This document shows, piece by piece, positions 28,948 to 37,670 of a stretch of DNA of 64,000 nucleotides (the first letter of the stretch is position 1; every line of letters starts with the position of its first letter). Both the position numbers and the translations under genes were made by a program. The notes under the pieces were generated by a model, which was not told where the DNA came from, ran no database searches, and worked only from the letters and a program-made list of their open reading frames with translations. This DNA comes from Pectobacterium parmentieri (GTDB lineage Bacteria > Pseudomonadota > Gammaproteobacteria > Enterobacterales > Enterobacteriaceae): positions 1,426,001 through 1,490,000 of the forward strand of contig NZ_CP015749.1 of assembly GCF_001742145.1 (NCBI RefSeq), in the 5' to 3' direction.

Positions 28948-31155
28948 ATGTTCTCACGCATCACCGCGCAGCTGCCGATGGACGGCCTGCTGTTCTGGAA
29001 ACTCTCGGGCACCGAGACGTTGTCCCACTCATTTGTGCTGACCGCCGACCTGCTTGCCACCGACGCACGGATTGACCGACATGCGCTGCTGGGCCAGCCG
29101 GTCACGTTCACACTGCCGACGCAGAGCCTGCTGAGCCCGCGCTACCTCAACGGCAAAATCACTCGGGTCGCGGTGCGCAGCGAAGAGCTGAGCGGCACGC
29201 GCTACGCGGTCTACACGCTGACGGTGGAATCGGACCTGTGGCCGATGCGGCGTGACCGCAACCTGCGCATCTTCCAGAGTCAGACGGTGCCGCAGATAGT
29301 GCAGACGCTGCTGAAAGAGTACGGAGTAAATGTGGAGATGTGTTTATCGGGCAGCTACCGGATGTGGGAGTACTGTGTGCAGTATCAGGAGAGCAGCCTG
29401 GACTTTATCAGCCGGTTGATGGAGCTGGAAGGGATTTACTACTGGTTCCGCCACGAGCAGGAGCGCCACACGCTGGTATTGTGCGACGCCACGGGCCAGC
29501 ACAAGGCATTTCCCGGCTACGAGACGATGACATATCACGCAACGCCGTCGGGTGGCAGCGTGACGGAAGAGGGCATCAGCCAGTGGTCGCTGGCAGAGAG
29601 CGTCACGCCGGGAATGTACAGCACGGACGATTACGATTTTCGCAAGCCAAACGCGTGGATGCTTCAGGCGCGGCAGAATCCGGCGTCGCCGACGCCGGGC
29701 TCGGTGGACGTGTACGACTGGCCGGGTCATTTTGTGGACCACAGCCACGGCGAGTTTTACACGCGTATCCGTCAGGAGGTGTGGCAGGTAGAGCACCACA
29801 GCGTGAGCGGGTCGGGTACGGTGACGGGCATTGCACCGGGGTTTACCTTTGGTCTCCTTAACGCGCCGCATTTTAGCGACAACGGTGAGTATCTGGTGAC
29901 ATCGGCGACGTATGTGTTTGAGGAAAACAGCTACGCCAGCGGTGATAGCGGAGGCTCGAAACACAACATTGCGTTCACGGTGCTGCCTGCGTCGGTAACG
30001 TTCCGGGCGGAGCCGACGACGGCGTGGCCGAAGACGCACGGCCCGCAGACGGCGAAGGTGGTGGGCCCGCAGGGAGAATCTATCTGGACGGACCGGTACG
30101 GCCGGGTGAAGGTAAAGTTCCACTGGGATCGACTGGCGAAGGGCGACGACAGCAGCTCGTGCTGGGTACGTGTATCGAGCGCCTGGGCGGGTCAGGGATT
30201 TGGCGGGGTGCAGATCCCGCGCGTGGGCGATGAAGTAGTGGTGGACTTCATCAACGGCGACCCGGACCGCCCGCTGATCATCGGCCGGGTGTACAACGAG
30301 GCGAGCATGCCGCCGTGGAATCTCCCCGAGGATGCGACACGTATGGGTTTTATGAGCCGCAGCAAAGACGGGCATCATGACAACTCCAGCTTCCTGTTTT
30401 TTGAGGATAAGTCGGGGGATGAACTGCTCAATATGCATGCTGAGAAGGACATGAGCATCTCAGTGGAGAATGACAAGACCATCGCCATTGAAGGTTGCCG
30501 CACGACCACTATCGGCAAAGAACAGAGCGATAAAGTAACCGGTGATGCCACATTCCATTACAAGCAAAAGCGGACGACAACAGTTGATGATGCTGAGATT
30601 AATACATTTAATAATGGTGAATTTACAACTATAAAAAATGGACGTACTTTAAAAATAACAAGCGGTGGAGACGAAATATCAATTAATGGTGATAAAAAAA
30701 CTCGAATTAAAGGTGATGAAAAACGTGAACTTTCAGGTAGTTTAAACGAGGGAGTTGAAGGTGACGTTGTTGTTAACATTAATGGTAACTGGGATCAGAC
30801 CGTCGTGTCGGGAAAAATTAATATTTTTAGCCCTAATGAGATTTGTATTAAGAGTGGTAAAAAAGTAAGCATAGAAGCGCCTTCGAGTTGGGTGAAAACT
30901 GCGCTTCATTCTTTTTCAATGACTGGATTTAATGAAAGTGTTACTGGAAATAGTGTTTCATTTACTGGAAATAGTATCAGTGGGGCAGGAGTAAGTTCTT
31001 CGTTCACCACAGTCAGTAATAGCCTTACCGCCTTAAGTAACTCAAGTGCGTTGGTTAGTTATTCGATAAAAACCATTGATAATAGGCGCTCAATCACTAA
31101 AATTGAAGACTCTCTTCAAAATTTAGTTATTAGTGCAATACATTTATTTATATGA
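28948..31155 (+). CDS. vgrG1: VgrG1 spike with unusual C-terminal extension
   Basis: 735 residues. The gp27/gp44-like base runs to about residue 370, the gp5-like OB fold follows (TDRYGRVKVKFHWDR, then CWVRVSSAWAGQGFGG, GDEVVVDFINGDPDRPLIIG), then a DUF2345-like repeat stalk. From about residue 560 the sequence turns Ser/Asn-rich and AT-rich (SVTGNSVSFTGNSISGAGVS) and ends hydrophobic (LQNLVISAIHLFI). This tail is longer than in VgrG2 and may be a toxin or a cargo platform. The 5' 1.4 kb is nearly identical to vgrG2 (37671 on). A small membrane protein gene overlaps or abuts its stop, as an immunity gene would. Confidence 0.92.
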   Translation: MFSRITAQLPMDGLLFWKLSGTETLSHSFVLTADLLATDARIDRHALLGQPVTFTLPTQSLLSPRYLNGKITRVAVRSEELSGTRYAVYTLTVESDLWPMRRDRNLRIFQSQTVPQIVQTLLKEYGVNVEMCLSGSYRMWEYCVQYQESSLDFISRLMELEGIYYWFRHEQERHTLVLCDATGQHKAFPGYETMTYHATPSGGSVTEEGISQWSLAESVTPGMYSTDDYDFRKPNAWMLQARQNPASPTPGSVDVYDWPGHFVDHSHGEFYTRIRQEVWQVEHHSVSGSGTVTGIAPGFTFGLLNAPHFSDNGEYLVTSATYVFEENSYASGDSGGSKHNIAFTVLPASVTFRAEPTTAWPKTHGPQTAKVVGPQGESIWTDRYGRVKVKFHWDRLAKGDDSSSCWVRVSSAWAGQGFGGVQIPRVGDEVVVDFINGDPDRPLIIGRVYNEASMPPWNLPEDATRMGFMSRSKDGHHDNSSFLFFEDKSGDELLNMHAEKDMSISVENDKTIAIEGCRTTTIGKEQSDKVTGDATFHYKQKRTTTVDDAEINTFNNGEFTTIKNGRTLKITSGGDEISINGDKKTRIKGDEKRELSGSLNEGVEGDVVVNINGNWDQTVVSGKINIFSPNEICIKSGKKVSIEAPSSWVKTALHSFSMTGFNESVTGNSVSFTGNSISGAGVSSSFTTVSNSLTALSNSSALVSYSIKTIDNRRSITKIEDSLQNLVISAIHLFI

Positions 31156-31163
31156 AGGTAAAA

Positions 31164-31544
31164 ATGAATTTTTTAACTGAAACGCCGTTCATTGTCGGCA
31201 TTGCAATGACTTTTCTAAGTTTTTTTATCGTAATATCTTTATTTAAACCGAATAAAAATGAACTGTTAGGAATAAAAAATTGGAAAACGCGAGATAAATG
31301 GCAAGGCACAATTGTTACAACTGAAATAAAGTCCTGGTCACAAACTGAAACTAAATATGGGAATGATTTTTTTTATAATTTTGACTTTCCTATTGATTTA
31401 AATGGAAAGAAAAAACTTTATACAGCTAAAGGATTGGTCGGGCCGAATGATATCCACAAACTAAGAAAAGGAATGGGAATTATCGTCAAATATAACGAAG
31501 ATAGCCCACCTAAAGTTGCTGTTATTGATGTGATATATAAATAA
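31164..31544 (+). CDS. Small membrane protein, candidate immunity to the VgrG1 tail
   Basis: About 126 residues: one N-terminal membrane span (FIVGIAMTFLSFFIVISLF) and a beta-rich domain (WQGTIVTTEIKSWSQTETKY ... GIIVKYNEDSPPKVAVI) reminiscent of DUF3592-type proteins. ATG 31164 follows GAAGG at good spacing; an earlier ATG at 31152 overlaps the vgrG1 stop. It is AT-rich and paralogous to the gene at 32513 and to the pseudogene at 42396. Linkage and topology suggest immunity against an inner-membrane-acting toxin; no function is proven. Confidence 0.65.
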   Translation: MNFLTETPFIVGIAMTFLSFFIVISLFKPNKNELLGIKNWKTRDKWQGTIVTTEIKSWSQTETKYGNDFFYNFDFPIDLNGKKKLYTAKGLVGPNDIHKLRKGMGIIVKYNEDSPPKVAVIDVIYK

Positions 31545-31845
31545 GTATAACTTCATAGTTTCGGAATTTTACTGTTTATTTATTTTCCTGCCATAACGTT
31601 TCTTAGATGCTATTCATTATTTTAGATTTGAGCGGTGATATGGCGAATATTAAATAAATTTGAATGAGGTTTGTGAATTTCACTGGCTAAAATTTCTAAT
31701 GTTGTGTTTTAAATGTGTGTAATAAAATCTTCATTGTAATATTCGTCTATTTATTCGTTTCATGTTATTTTAGAGGATTTATGGATTAGATAGTGACTAT
31801 GTGAGAATGGCACTGTTTTTTCTCAAGAAAACTATAGAAGGGTTT

Positions 31846-32229
31846 ATGTCTACATTCGGTATCGTAAATGTCATTTTGACTTTTTCTATCATTGCTGTCT
31901 CCTTTTATTTTGCGAATAGGATTGTAAAGAATTCACAGCGGCGCGATCCGACTCTTATTGAAACTGGTACTGATGTGGTTGTCACCATATTGTCAATGAA
32001 ACAGAGTGGATTGTTTTTAAATAACAATCCTGTAGTGGATATGAACTTAAGATTAGCTGACTCTACAGGAAAAACATGGCTTGTTGAAAAACATCAAGAA
32101 ACCGTGTTATTGATTTCTATTGACAAATATCAAGTTGGGAAAATATATATGGCGAAAAAAGATGAAAATACTGATTTTATTATTTTTATTAAAAATAGAA
32201 ATGGTTGGCCAATTGAAGTAGAGAAATAA
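31846..32229 (+). CDS. Small membrane protein, unknown; possible additional immunity gene
   Basis: About 127 residues: a span (FGIVNVILTFSIIAVSFYFA) then a soluble part (TDVVVTILSMKQSGLFLNNN, VVDMNLRLADSTGKTWLVEK). The layout resembles the neighbours at 31164 and 32513 though the soluble sequence differs. ATG 31846 has AGAAGGG ahead; a longer frame from 31801 is possible. About 300 bp of very AT-rich DNA without a gene (31545-31845) precedes it. Role inferred from context only. Confidence 0.6.
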   Translation: MSTFGIVNVILTFSIIAVSFYFANRIVKNSQRRDPTLIETGTDVVVTILSMKQSGLFLNNNPVVDMNLRLADSTGKTWLVEKHQETVLLISIDKYQVGKIYMAKKDENTDFIIFIKNRNGWPIEVEK

Positions 32230-32512
32230 ATCTATATTCGTTATATTTAAAAACGCATGAGTATTGGGAGGGGGGATGTTGTGGTTAGGTGTTTTATTTT
32301 GTTAAAAACAATGATTTTATCTTTATTTTAAATTAGTTAGGTGGTGTTGGTTACGGTGGGTGTAAGTTTTCATTAATGCTGCGTGTATTATTTACTCATA
32401 ATTGCTAATCAGTTTTATATATTTAAACGAATTATTCATTACCTTGGAGGTAAGTCTTTGTCTCAAAATGTTACTATCGCCTTGCTCCATGCTTTTATAT
32501 AAAAGAGATATT

Positions 32513-32896
32513 ATGAATATTTTTTCTGACAACTTATCCTTATTCGCAGTTGGTGTGAAAATATTGATTGTCTTTGTTTCTCTCAAGGGGTTAAAGGGAC
32601 AAAAAGAGGATAGCATACAGATTCAACAATGGCTTAGTCGAGAGTCCTGGGAAGGGGGAACTGCACAGGGTAAGTTAAAGACATGGAAGCAAACCACCAC
32701 AACGAATAACTATAATCATTATTATATTCTGACATTTGAATTTTCTTTCGGTGGAACACCAAGAAATTATAGTGCAGTGATAGTACTTAACGCATCAGAG
32801 GTGATTAAACTAAAAAAAGGTGTTCCTTTGAAAATAAAACATCAGGAGATTCCTCCTGAAAATATTGCGGTGCTGAGTGTCGAATTTGATAATTAA
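32513..32896 (+). CDS. Small membrane protein paralogous to the gene at 31164
   Basis: About 127 residues. It has an N-terminal hydrophobic segment (FAVGVKILIVFVSLKGL) and the same later pattern as the 31164 product: WEGGTAQGKLKTWKQTTTTN, then YILTFEFSF, then LKKGVPLKIKHQEIPPENIA aligns with LRKGMGIIVKYNEDSPPKVA. ATG 32513 has AAAGAGA ahead. The frame starts at 32402 but has no other good start. It may protect against a different VgrG1 tail allele. The 32230-32512 interval before it holds nothing recognisable. Confidence 0.6.
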   Translation: MNIFSDNLSLFAVGVKILIVFVSLKGLKGQKEDSIQIQQWLSRESWEGGTAQGKLKTWKQTTTTNNYNHYYILTFEFSFGGTPRNYSAVIVLNASEVIKLKKGVPLKIKHQEIPPENIAVLSVEFDN

Positions 32897-32996
32897 AAAT
32901 ACTTACCGAAGTTATTCTCAATCACACCTTTCTTAATACTGGGCCAGGATCAGACCCGGCGTTTGTTTTATCTGTTGTTTAAAAAGGAACCCAGGC

Positions 32997-35537
32997 ATGA
33001 AAATCATTAAACCACTGCGCCTGAGCGTACTTAATCGGCCATTTCGCTGGCAGGGAAAAAATCATTTAGGCGTTACGGTGCTGGCGCTGACAGATATGGG
33101 GGAAAACCCACAACTTCGTCCAGAAATGGAATTGTGGCAGTTGGCAGCCAATGAATTGCAAACCAGCGGTGGCGTTATCGATCTGGCTATTCCCAAAGTG
33201 TGTGCGGAGTTTCTGGCGACCGGTCATGCCTATACCCATCATCAACGTGACAAAACCGCCTGTGCGGCGCGGATTGAAATTGACACGCTGAGCAAATCAC
33301 TAGCGGTATTTGGCGATCGTTATTGGGTGAGGAATCAGATAACTCAGCCGCAGCCGTTTGAACAAATGCGCCTCGACTGGAGTCGCGCTTTTGGCGGAGA
33401 GGGACATGAGGAAAACCCTTATGGCATCGGTATTCACCCTGAAGTACATCAGGGACATGAATTCATCCGCTTACCTAATGTAGAAGCAATGACTGGGCGT
33501 TTCACCCGGCCTAAACAAATACCTGAGCCAGCAGGTTTCGGTCCGTTGGATATCAGTTGGCCGCGACGCTTTAGTCGCATGGGGAAAAAATATGATACCA
33601 GTTGGTTGCAGAATGATTTCCCTGGTTTTGCGCGTGATATTGACTGGAAAGTCTTCAATGCCGCTAGCCCCGATCAATGGTGGCCGGAACGTGACGCGTT
33701 ACCGCAACAGGCTGCATGGCGTATCTGGAATATGCATCCGGAAAAAACGCGGCAGGAAGGCAAATTGCCACCGTGGCAGGCACGCTGCTTTATTAACCGC
33801 CAGCGTAGTGATGAAACGTTGTTTGAAGAGATTGCATTGCGCGCCACTACGGTATGGTTTTTCCCCCATCTGGAGCAGATGTTGTTGCTCTGGCAGGGAA
33901 ATACTCGCATCAACGAAGACGATGCCGCAGATGTCTTGCAACTTGTACCCGCCCTGGAAATACAGGGCGCTCCGAGATCGGTAAATCACTATCACACCGT
34001 GCTCACGCAGCGTATGGATAAAGAGAAGGGCGCGCTGTTCTCTTTCCGCGAAAAAGATTTGATCCCGGAAGAGACAATCGGTCCTTGGATTGATAGCGAA
34101 GTGCAACAAACGCCAAGCCCGATGCGAGAAAACATGCAAAATCGCGCAACGCTGTTGCGTGAGCAGCACCGGGCGCGCCTGGAGGCGACAGGCGAAGAGG
34201 TTGGCGATCTGCTTAAAGATTTTGATGAACCTGAGTTGCCGAAGTTGGAAAGTCTGCCGGAGTTTATCGAAAAAATGGAACAGCAGGCACAGGAAATGCA
34301 AGAGCAGGCGGAGCAACATAAACGCGATCTGGAAGAAAAATATCCTCAGATAAAAAATGATGAGCATCAGCCTCGTGGTCCGGAAACGATGTTTAGCATG
34401 CAGGAAATACTGCACCGCAATAAAGATAGCCTGAGTGATAAAAAGCTGGCGCAAAGCCGCGATGCGCTGCACCAGATGTACCTGATGTCCGTTAACCGTC
34501 AACCACCGGCTCGCCGTCTCAAAGGCGATCTGGCACAGATTATCCGCCAGCGCGCTGAACGTACGCTAGCGCAGGGGGGCAGCTTCAGCGGTATGGACCT
34601 GACCGGTGCTGATTTCTCTGGTATGGATCTGCGCGGCGCAGATTTCAGCAAAGCGCTGCTGGAGTGTGCAGATTTGAGCAATTGCAAACTGGACGGAGCT
34701 AACTTCCATAGTGCGATGCTGGCGCGTACCGAACTGCATAATACGTCACTTTGTGGCTGTAATTTTGAAAATGCCAGCCTCGCACTGGCACAGTGCTGTT
34801 ACAGCGATTTTTCCAGAGCGCACTTTAAAGATACGCAGTTACAAGAAGCATTGTTTGATCACTGCACATTTGCCGAGGCGACCTTTACCGAATTGCTATT
34901 CCGTGAGACGTGGTTTACCCAGTGCGGCTTTCACCGCGCCACGCTTAATGCCTGCATTTTTATGGAACTTAGCCTGCCCGGTCTCGATTTTTCAGATGCG
35001 AAGCTCACCAAAACTACGTTTCTTAAATCTACGCTTGAACGGGCCACCTTTAACGGCGCCCTGCTGGATAGCTGCTCATGGGTGGAGACTCAGGCGAATG
35101 AAGCGCGTTTTACGGGGGCAACCTGGTTAACCAGTGCAGTGGCTTCGGGCAGTTCAATGAATAGCGCGGATTTTACACAAGCAACGTTGCGGCAAAGCAA
35201 TCTGCGCCAGGCCTCGCTTATAGGTGCAGTATTTGCGCTGGCAAAACTGGAGAATAGCGATCTGAGTGAGGCTGATTGCCAGCAAACGAATTTCCAGCGC
35301 GCCAATCTGGCTGGCAGTTTGTTTGTGCGTACCGATTTCCGCGAGGCGAATTTCACCGATGCAAATCTGATCGGGGCACTATTGCAAAAGAGCCAGTTAG
35401 GCGGGGCAAACTTTCGCGGCGCCAATCTGTTCCGCGCCGATCTTTCCCAAGCGTTTACCAGCAATACCACGCAGCTTGATGGGGCCTGGACGAAACGCAT
35501 CAAAATCCTGCCAAAGCGTGATGGAGAAATTGTATGA
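32997..35537 (+). CDS. DUF2169 adaptor fused to pentapeptide repeats
   Basis: 846 residues. Residues 1-300 form the DUF2169 domain (LRLSVLNRPFRWQGKNHLGV, WSRAFGGEGHEENPYGIG). A charged coiled-coil (EKMEQQAQEMQEQAEQHKRD, about 420-445) follows, then from about 525 a long run of pentapeptide repeats of A(D/N)LxX type forming a right-handed beta-helix. DUF2169 proteins accompany PAAR-like/DUF4150 tips and are thought to help load effectors onto VgrG. A second DUF2169 gene lies at 43277. Its stop overlaps the next pentapeptide gene (ATGA). Confidence 0.85.
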   Translation: MKIIKPLRLSVLNRPFRWQGKNHLGVTVLALTDMGENPQLRPEMELWQLAANELQTSGGVIDLAIPKVCAEFLATGHAYTHHQRDKTACAARIEIDTLSKSLAVFGDRYWVRNQITQPQPFEQMRLDWSRAFGGEGHEENPYGIGIHPEVHQGHEFIRLPNVEAMTGRFTRPKQIPEPAGFGPLDISWPRRFSRMGKKYDTSWLQNDFPGFARDIDWKVFNAASPDQWWPERDALPQQAAWRIWNMHPEKTRQEGKLPPWQARCFINRQRSDETLFEEIALRATTVWFFPHLEQMLLLWQGNTRINEDDAADVLQLVPALEIQGAPRSVNHYHTVLTQRMDKEKGALFSFREKDLIPEETIGPWIDSEVQQTPSPMRENMQNRATLLREQHRARLEATGEEVGDLLKDFDEPELPKLESLPEFIEKMEQQAQEMQEQAEQHKRDLEEKYPQIKNDEHQPRGPETMFSMQEILHRNKDSLSDKKLAQSRDALHQMYLMSVNRQPPARRLKGDLAQIIRQRAERTLAQGGSFSGMDLTGADFSGMDLRGADFSKALLECADLSNCKLDGANFHSAMLARTELHNTSLCGCNFENASLALAQCCYSDFSRAHFKDTQLQEALFDHCTFAEATFTELLFRETWFTQCGFHRATLNACIFMELSLPGLDFSDAKLTKTTFLKSTLERATFNGALLDSCSWVETQANEARFTGATWLTSAVASGSSMNSADFTQATLRQSNLRQASLIGAVFALAKLENSDLSEADCQQTNFQRANLAGSLFVRTDFREANFTDANLIGALLQKSQLGGANFRGANLFRADLSQAFTSNTTQLDGAWTKRIKILPKRDGEIV

Positions 35538-36604
35538 CAGCGCTCAGCGCAGCAGAGTTGCAGCAGCGAATTAAACAAGGCGAAGTGATCAGCGAATGGG
35601 TGCTGGATGGACTGGATTTACACGGATGCGATCTTTCGGGCGGTGTTTTTCAGGAAGTGTCGTTAATGGGGGCCAACTTACAGGGCGCAAATCTGAAGGA
35701 GTCGGTGTTTACCGAATGTCAGTTTTCTCGGGCTAACCTATGCAACGCAAAGCTTGAGCAGACGGTGTTTAACCAGTGCGAAATGAAATCGTTAATCGTC
35801 AACGACACCCGGTTAAACGAATCCGTTTTTAACCAGTGTGAACTCACTGGCAGCGATTTCTCGCGTAGCGCGTTATTTACCACGCAGTTTATGCGCTGCC
35901 CCCTCACGCAGAGCCAGTTTGCACAGGTTCAGCTCGATCGCAGCGTTTTTTTTGAATCACCACTGGATGACAGCCGATTTGATGGTTGCAAAAGTTTTTT
36001 CACTACCTTTTACGGTATTGATTTGCGCCAGACCGCTTTGAACGCGGGCGAATTTGAACGCACGGTATTTTTCAATTGCGACCAGCGCGGTAAAAACTAT
36101 ACGCAACAGCGATTTATCTGCTGTCAGTTTACTGACTGTGCGTTGGATGAGGCGCAGTTTAACGGTGCGCAACTTTCACAGTGCAATTTCAAAGGCGCTT
36201 CGCTGAAAGCCGCCCAACTGAACCACGTCAATGCCAGCCAGGCGCTGTTTATGGAGGCCGATCTCAGCGGTGCACAGTGTAGGAGCGGCATATTCGATCA
36301 GGCAATCTTTGTTGGTGCAACGCTGGTGCGCACTGATTTCAGTCAGAGTCGGTTTTTCCAGAGCATCCTGCAAAAGGTGAACGCTTCGCAGGCGCTCTTC
36401 ACCCTCAGCGATCTCACTTACAGTGACTTTTCTGCGGCAGATTTACGCATGGCCGATCTGCGCGGTGCGACTTTTTCCCGCACGCGTATGCATCGGGCAC
36501 GTCAGGAGAACGCGCAATTCTCAGGTCGTCAGGGCATCCTTGAATTTGATGAAGAACTATTGGCAGCCGAGGCCTGGAGCGCACAGCGCCAGAGCCGCAG
36601 TTGA
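35534..36604 (+). CDS. Pentapeptide-repeat protein of the T6SS loading module
   Basis: 356 residues, almost wholly pentapeptide repeats (GANLQGANLKES, ANLCNAKLEQ, ADLRMADLRGATFS), predicting a long beta-helix. The repeats contain many Phe and Cys, like those in the C-terminus of the upstream protein, suggesting a split or duplicated relationship. Coupled by a four-base overlap to the DUF2169 gene and followed by DUF3540 and DUF4150 genes. Probably a cytoplasmic or spike-associated adaptor; the exact role is unknown. Confidence 0.85.
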   Translation: MTALSAAELQQRIKQGEVISEWVLDGLDLHGCDLSGGVFQEVSLMGANLQGANLKESVFTECQFSRANLCNAKLEQTVFNQCEMKSLIVNDTRLNESVFNQCELTGSDFSRSALFTTQFMRCPLTQSQFAQVQLDRSVFFESPLDDSRFDGCKSFFTTFYGIDLRQTALNAGEFERTVFFNCDQRGKNYTQQRFICCQFTDCALDEAQFNGAQLSQCNFKGASLKAAQLNHVNASQALFMEADLSGAQCRSGIFDQAIFVGATLVRTDFSQSRFFQSILQKVNASQALFTLSDLTYSDFSAADLRMADLRGATFSRTRMHRARQENAQFSGRQGILEFDEELLAAEAWSAQRQSRS

Positions 36605-36616
36605 GGAGAATAAGCA

Positions 36617-37222
36617 ATGAATAATGTTAATCATAAACTGGCGCAGGCCATCTTACCGCCGGTACAAGCGTCTGGCGTTGTGACCCACTGCTTCGCCGAT
36701 GGCAGTCTGACCGTTGAATGCGAAGGACGTGGCTGGCATTGCCGTCGCGCGGCGAGTTGCGTTATTGCGCCACAGACTGGCGACATGGTGATAGTCACCT
36801 GCACCGAAAACCAGATCTGGTTGTTGGCGGTGCTAGAGCGCGCTAATCCGCAAAAGGCAGAACTGAGCGTGCCTGGTGATTTACACATTCACAGTGCGGG
36901 TGAACTGAGCCTGAGTAGTGCCGCGCTGCGTGTCAGCGCTGATCAGGGCGATTGCCATATCAGCGATATGAATTACAGCGGCGAGAAGTTCTCGGCCTGG
37001 GTAAGCCTTTCACGCGTCGTCGGTAAACGTGCGGAATCTGTGTGGCAGACCATTACGCAGATCAGCCACAACCTGCTGCGTACCACGCGCAACACGGAGC
37101 AGGTGCGTGCCGGACAGCTCGATATGAAAGCAGATGATTACGCGCGTTTGCATGCGCACAATATGGTGATCACCTCGAAAGCGATCACTAAGGTCGACTC
37201 TGAACAGATCCACATGGGTTAA
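36617..37222 (+). CDS. DUF3540 protein
   Basis: 201 residues. GVVTHCFADGSLTVECEGRG opens an OB-like fold, and a repeated beta stalk follows (GDLHIHSAGELSLSSAALRV, then helical QITQISHNLLRTTRNTEQVR). The family always occurs with DUF2169 and DUF4150 genes in T6SS islands. The fold resembles a mini-VgrG tip stalk, so it may help dock the PAAR-like protein. A GGAG site precedes the ATG. Confidence 0.82.
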   Translation: MNNVNHKLAQAILPPVQASGVVTHCFADGSLTVECEGRGWHCRRAASCVIAPQTGDMVIVTCTENQIWLLAVLERANPQKAELSVPGDLHIHSAGELSLSSAALRVSADQGDCHISDMNYSGEKFSAWVSLSRVVGKRAESVWQTITQISHNLLRTTRNTEQVRAGQLDMKADDYARLHAHNMVITSKAITKVDSEQIHMG

Positions 37223-37231
37223 GGATTAACG

Positions 37232-37624
37232 ATGTTTGCGAACTGCCAGCTTTTTGGTATGGACTTGGCTTTCCCTGATGTTTGCTTGACGCCTATGCCA
37301 GCGCCTGTGCCGGTTCCCTATCCGGATATCGCACTGGGACCAACCGCTATCCCAAATGCACTCAACATTCTGTTTATGGGCATGCCTGCACATAACATGG
37401 CGACGGTAACGCCACTGACTAACGGTGACAATCCTGGGGTAGCAACGGGTGTGGCATCAGGCACTGTGATGGGACCATCCCGGCATCTTACCGGTTCATT
37501 CACGGTGTTGCTTAAAGGGACACCCGCCACCCGTCTGACTAGCATGAGCTTGCAAAACTCAACCAACGCTATTGGCATGCGTATCGTTCCAAGCCAGTTC
37601 AAAGTACTAATGCTGGCACCTTAA
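37232..37624 (+). CDS. DUF4150 PAAR-like spike-tip protein
   Basis: 130 residues. The pattern PDVCLTPMPAPVPVPYPDIA and later GDNPGVATGVASGTVMGPSR, GSFTVLLKGTPATRLTSMSL is that of DUF4150, a PAAR-like cone that sharpens VgrG. No toxin domain is fused, unlike the DUF4150-lipase at 44424. A deleted copy of this gene lies at 42739-42941. It is the last gene before vgrG2, 47 bp away. Confidence 0.85.
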   Translation: MFANCQLFGMDLAFPDVCLTPMPAPVPVPYPDIALGPTAIPNALNILFMGMPAHNMATVTPLTNGDNPGVATGVASGTVMGPSRHLTGSFTVLLKGTPATRLTSMSLQNSTNAIGMRIVPSQFKVLMLAP

Positions 37625-37670
37625 CGCATGACTTTCTCACGCTAATCCTTTTACTGACAGGGATGAATCT

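Noticed and set aside
29344..30438. 364-codon frame antisense to vgrG1 (and its twin at 38067-39251)
   Set aside because: Exact shadow of the vgrG OB-fold region, Arg/His-rich, present only because of GC-rich codon bias.
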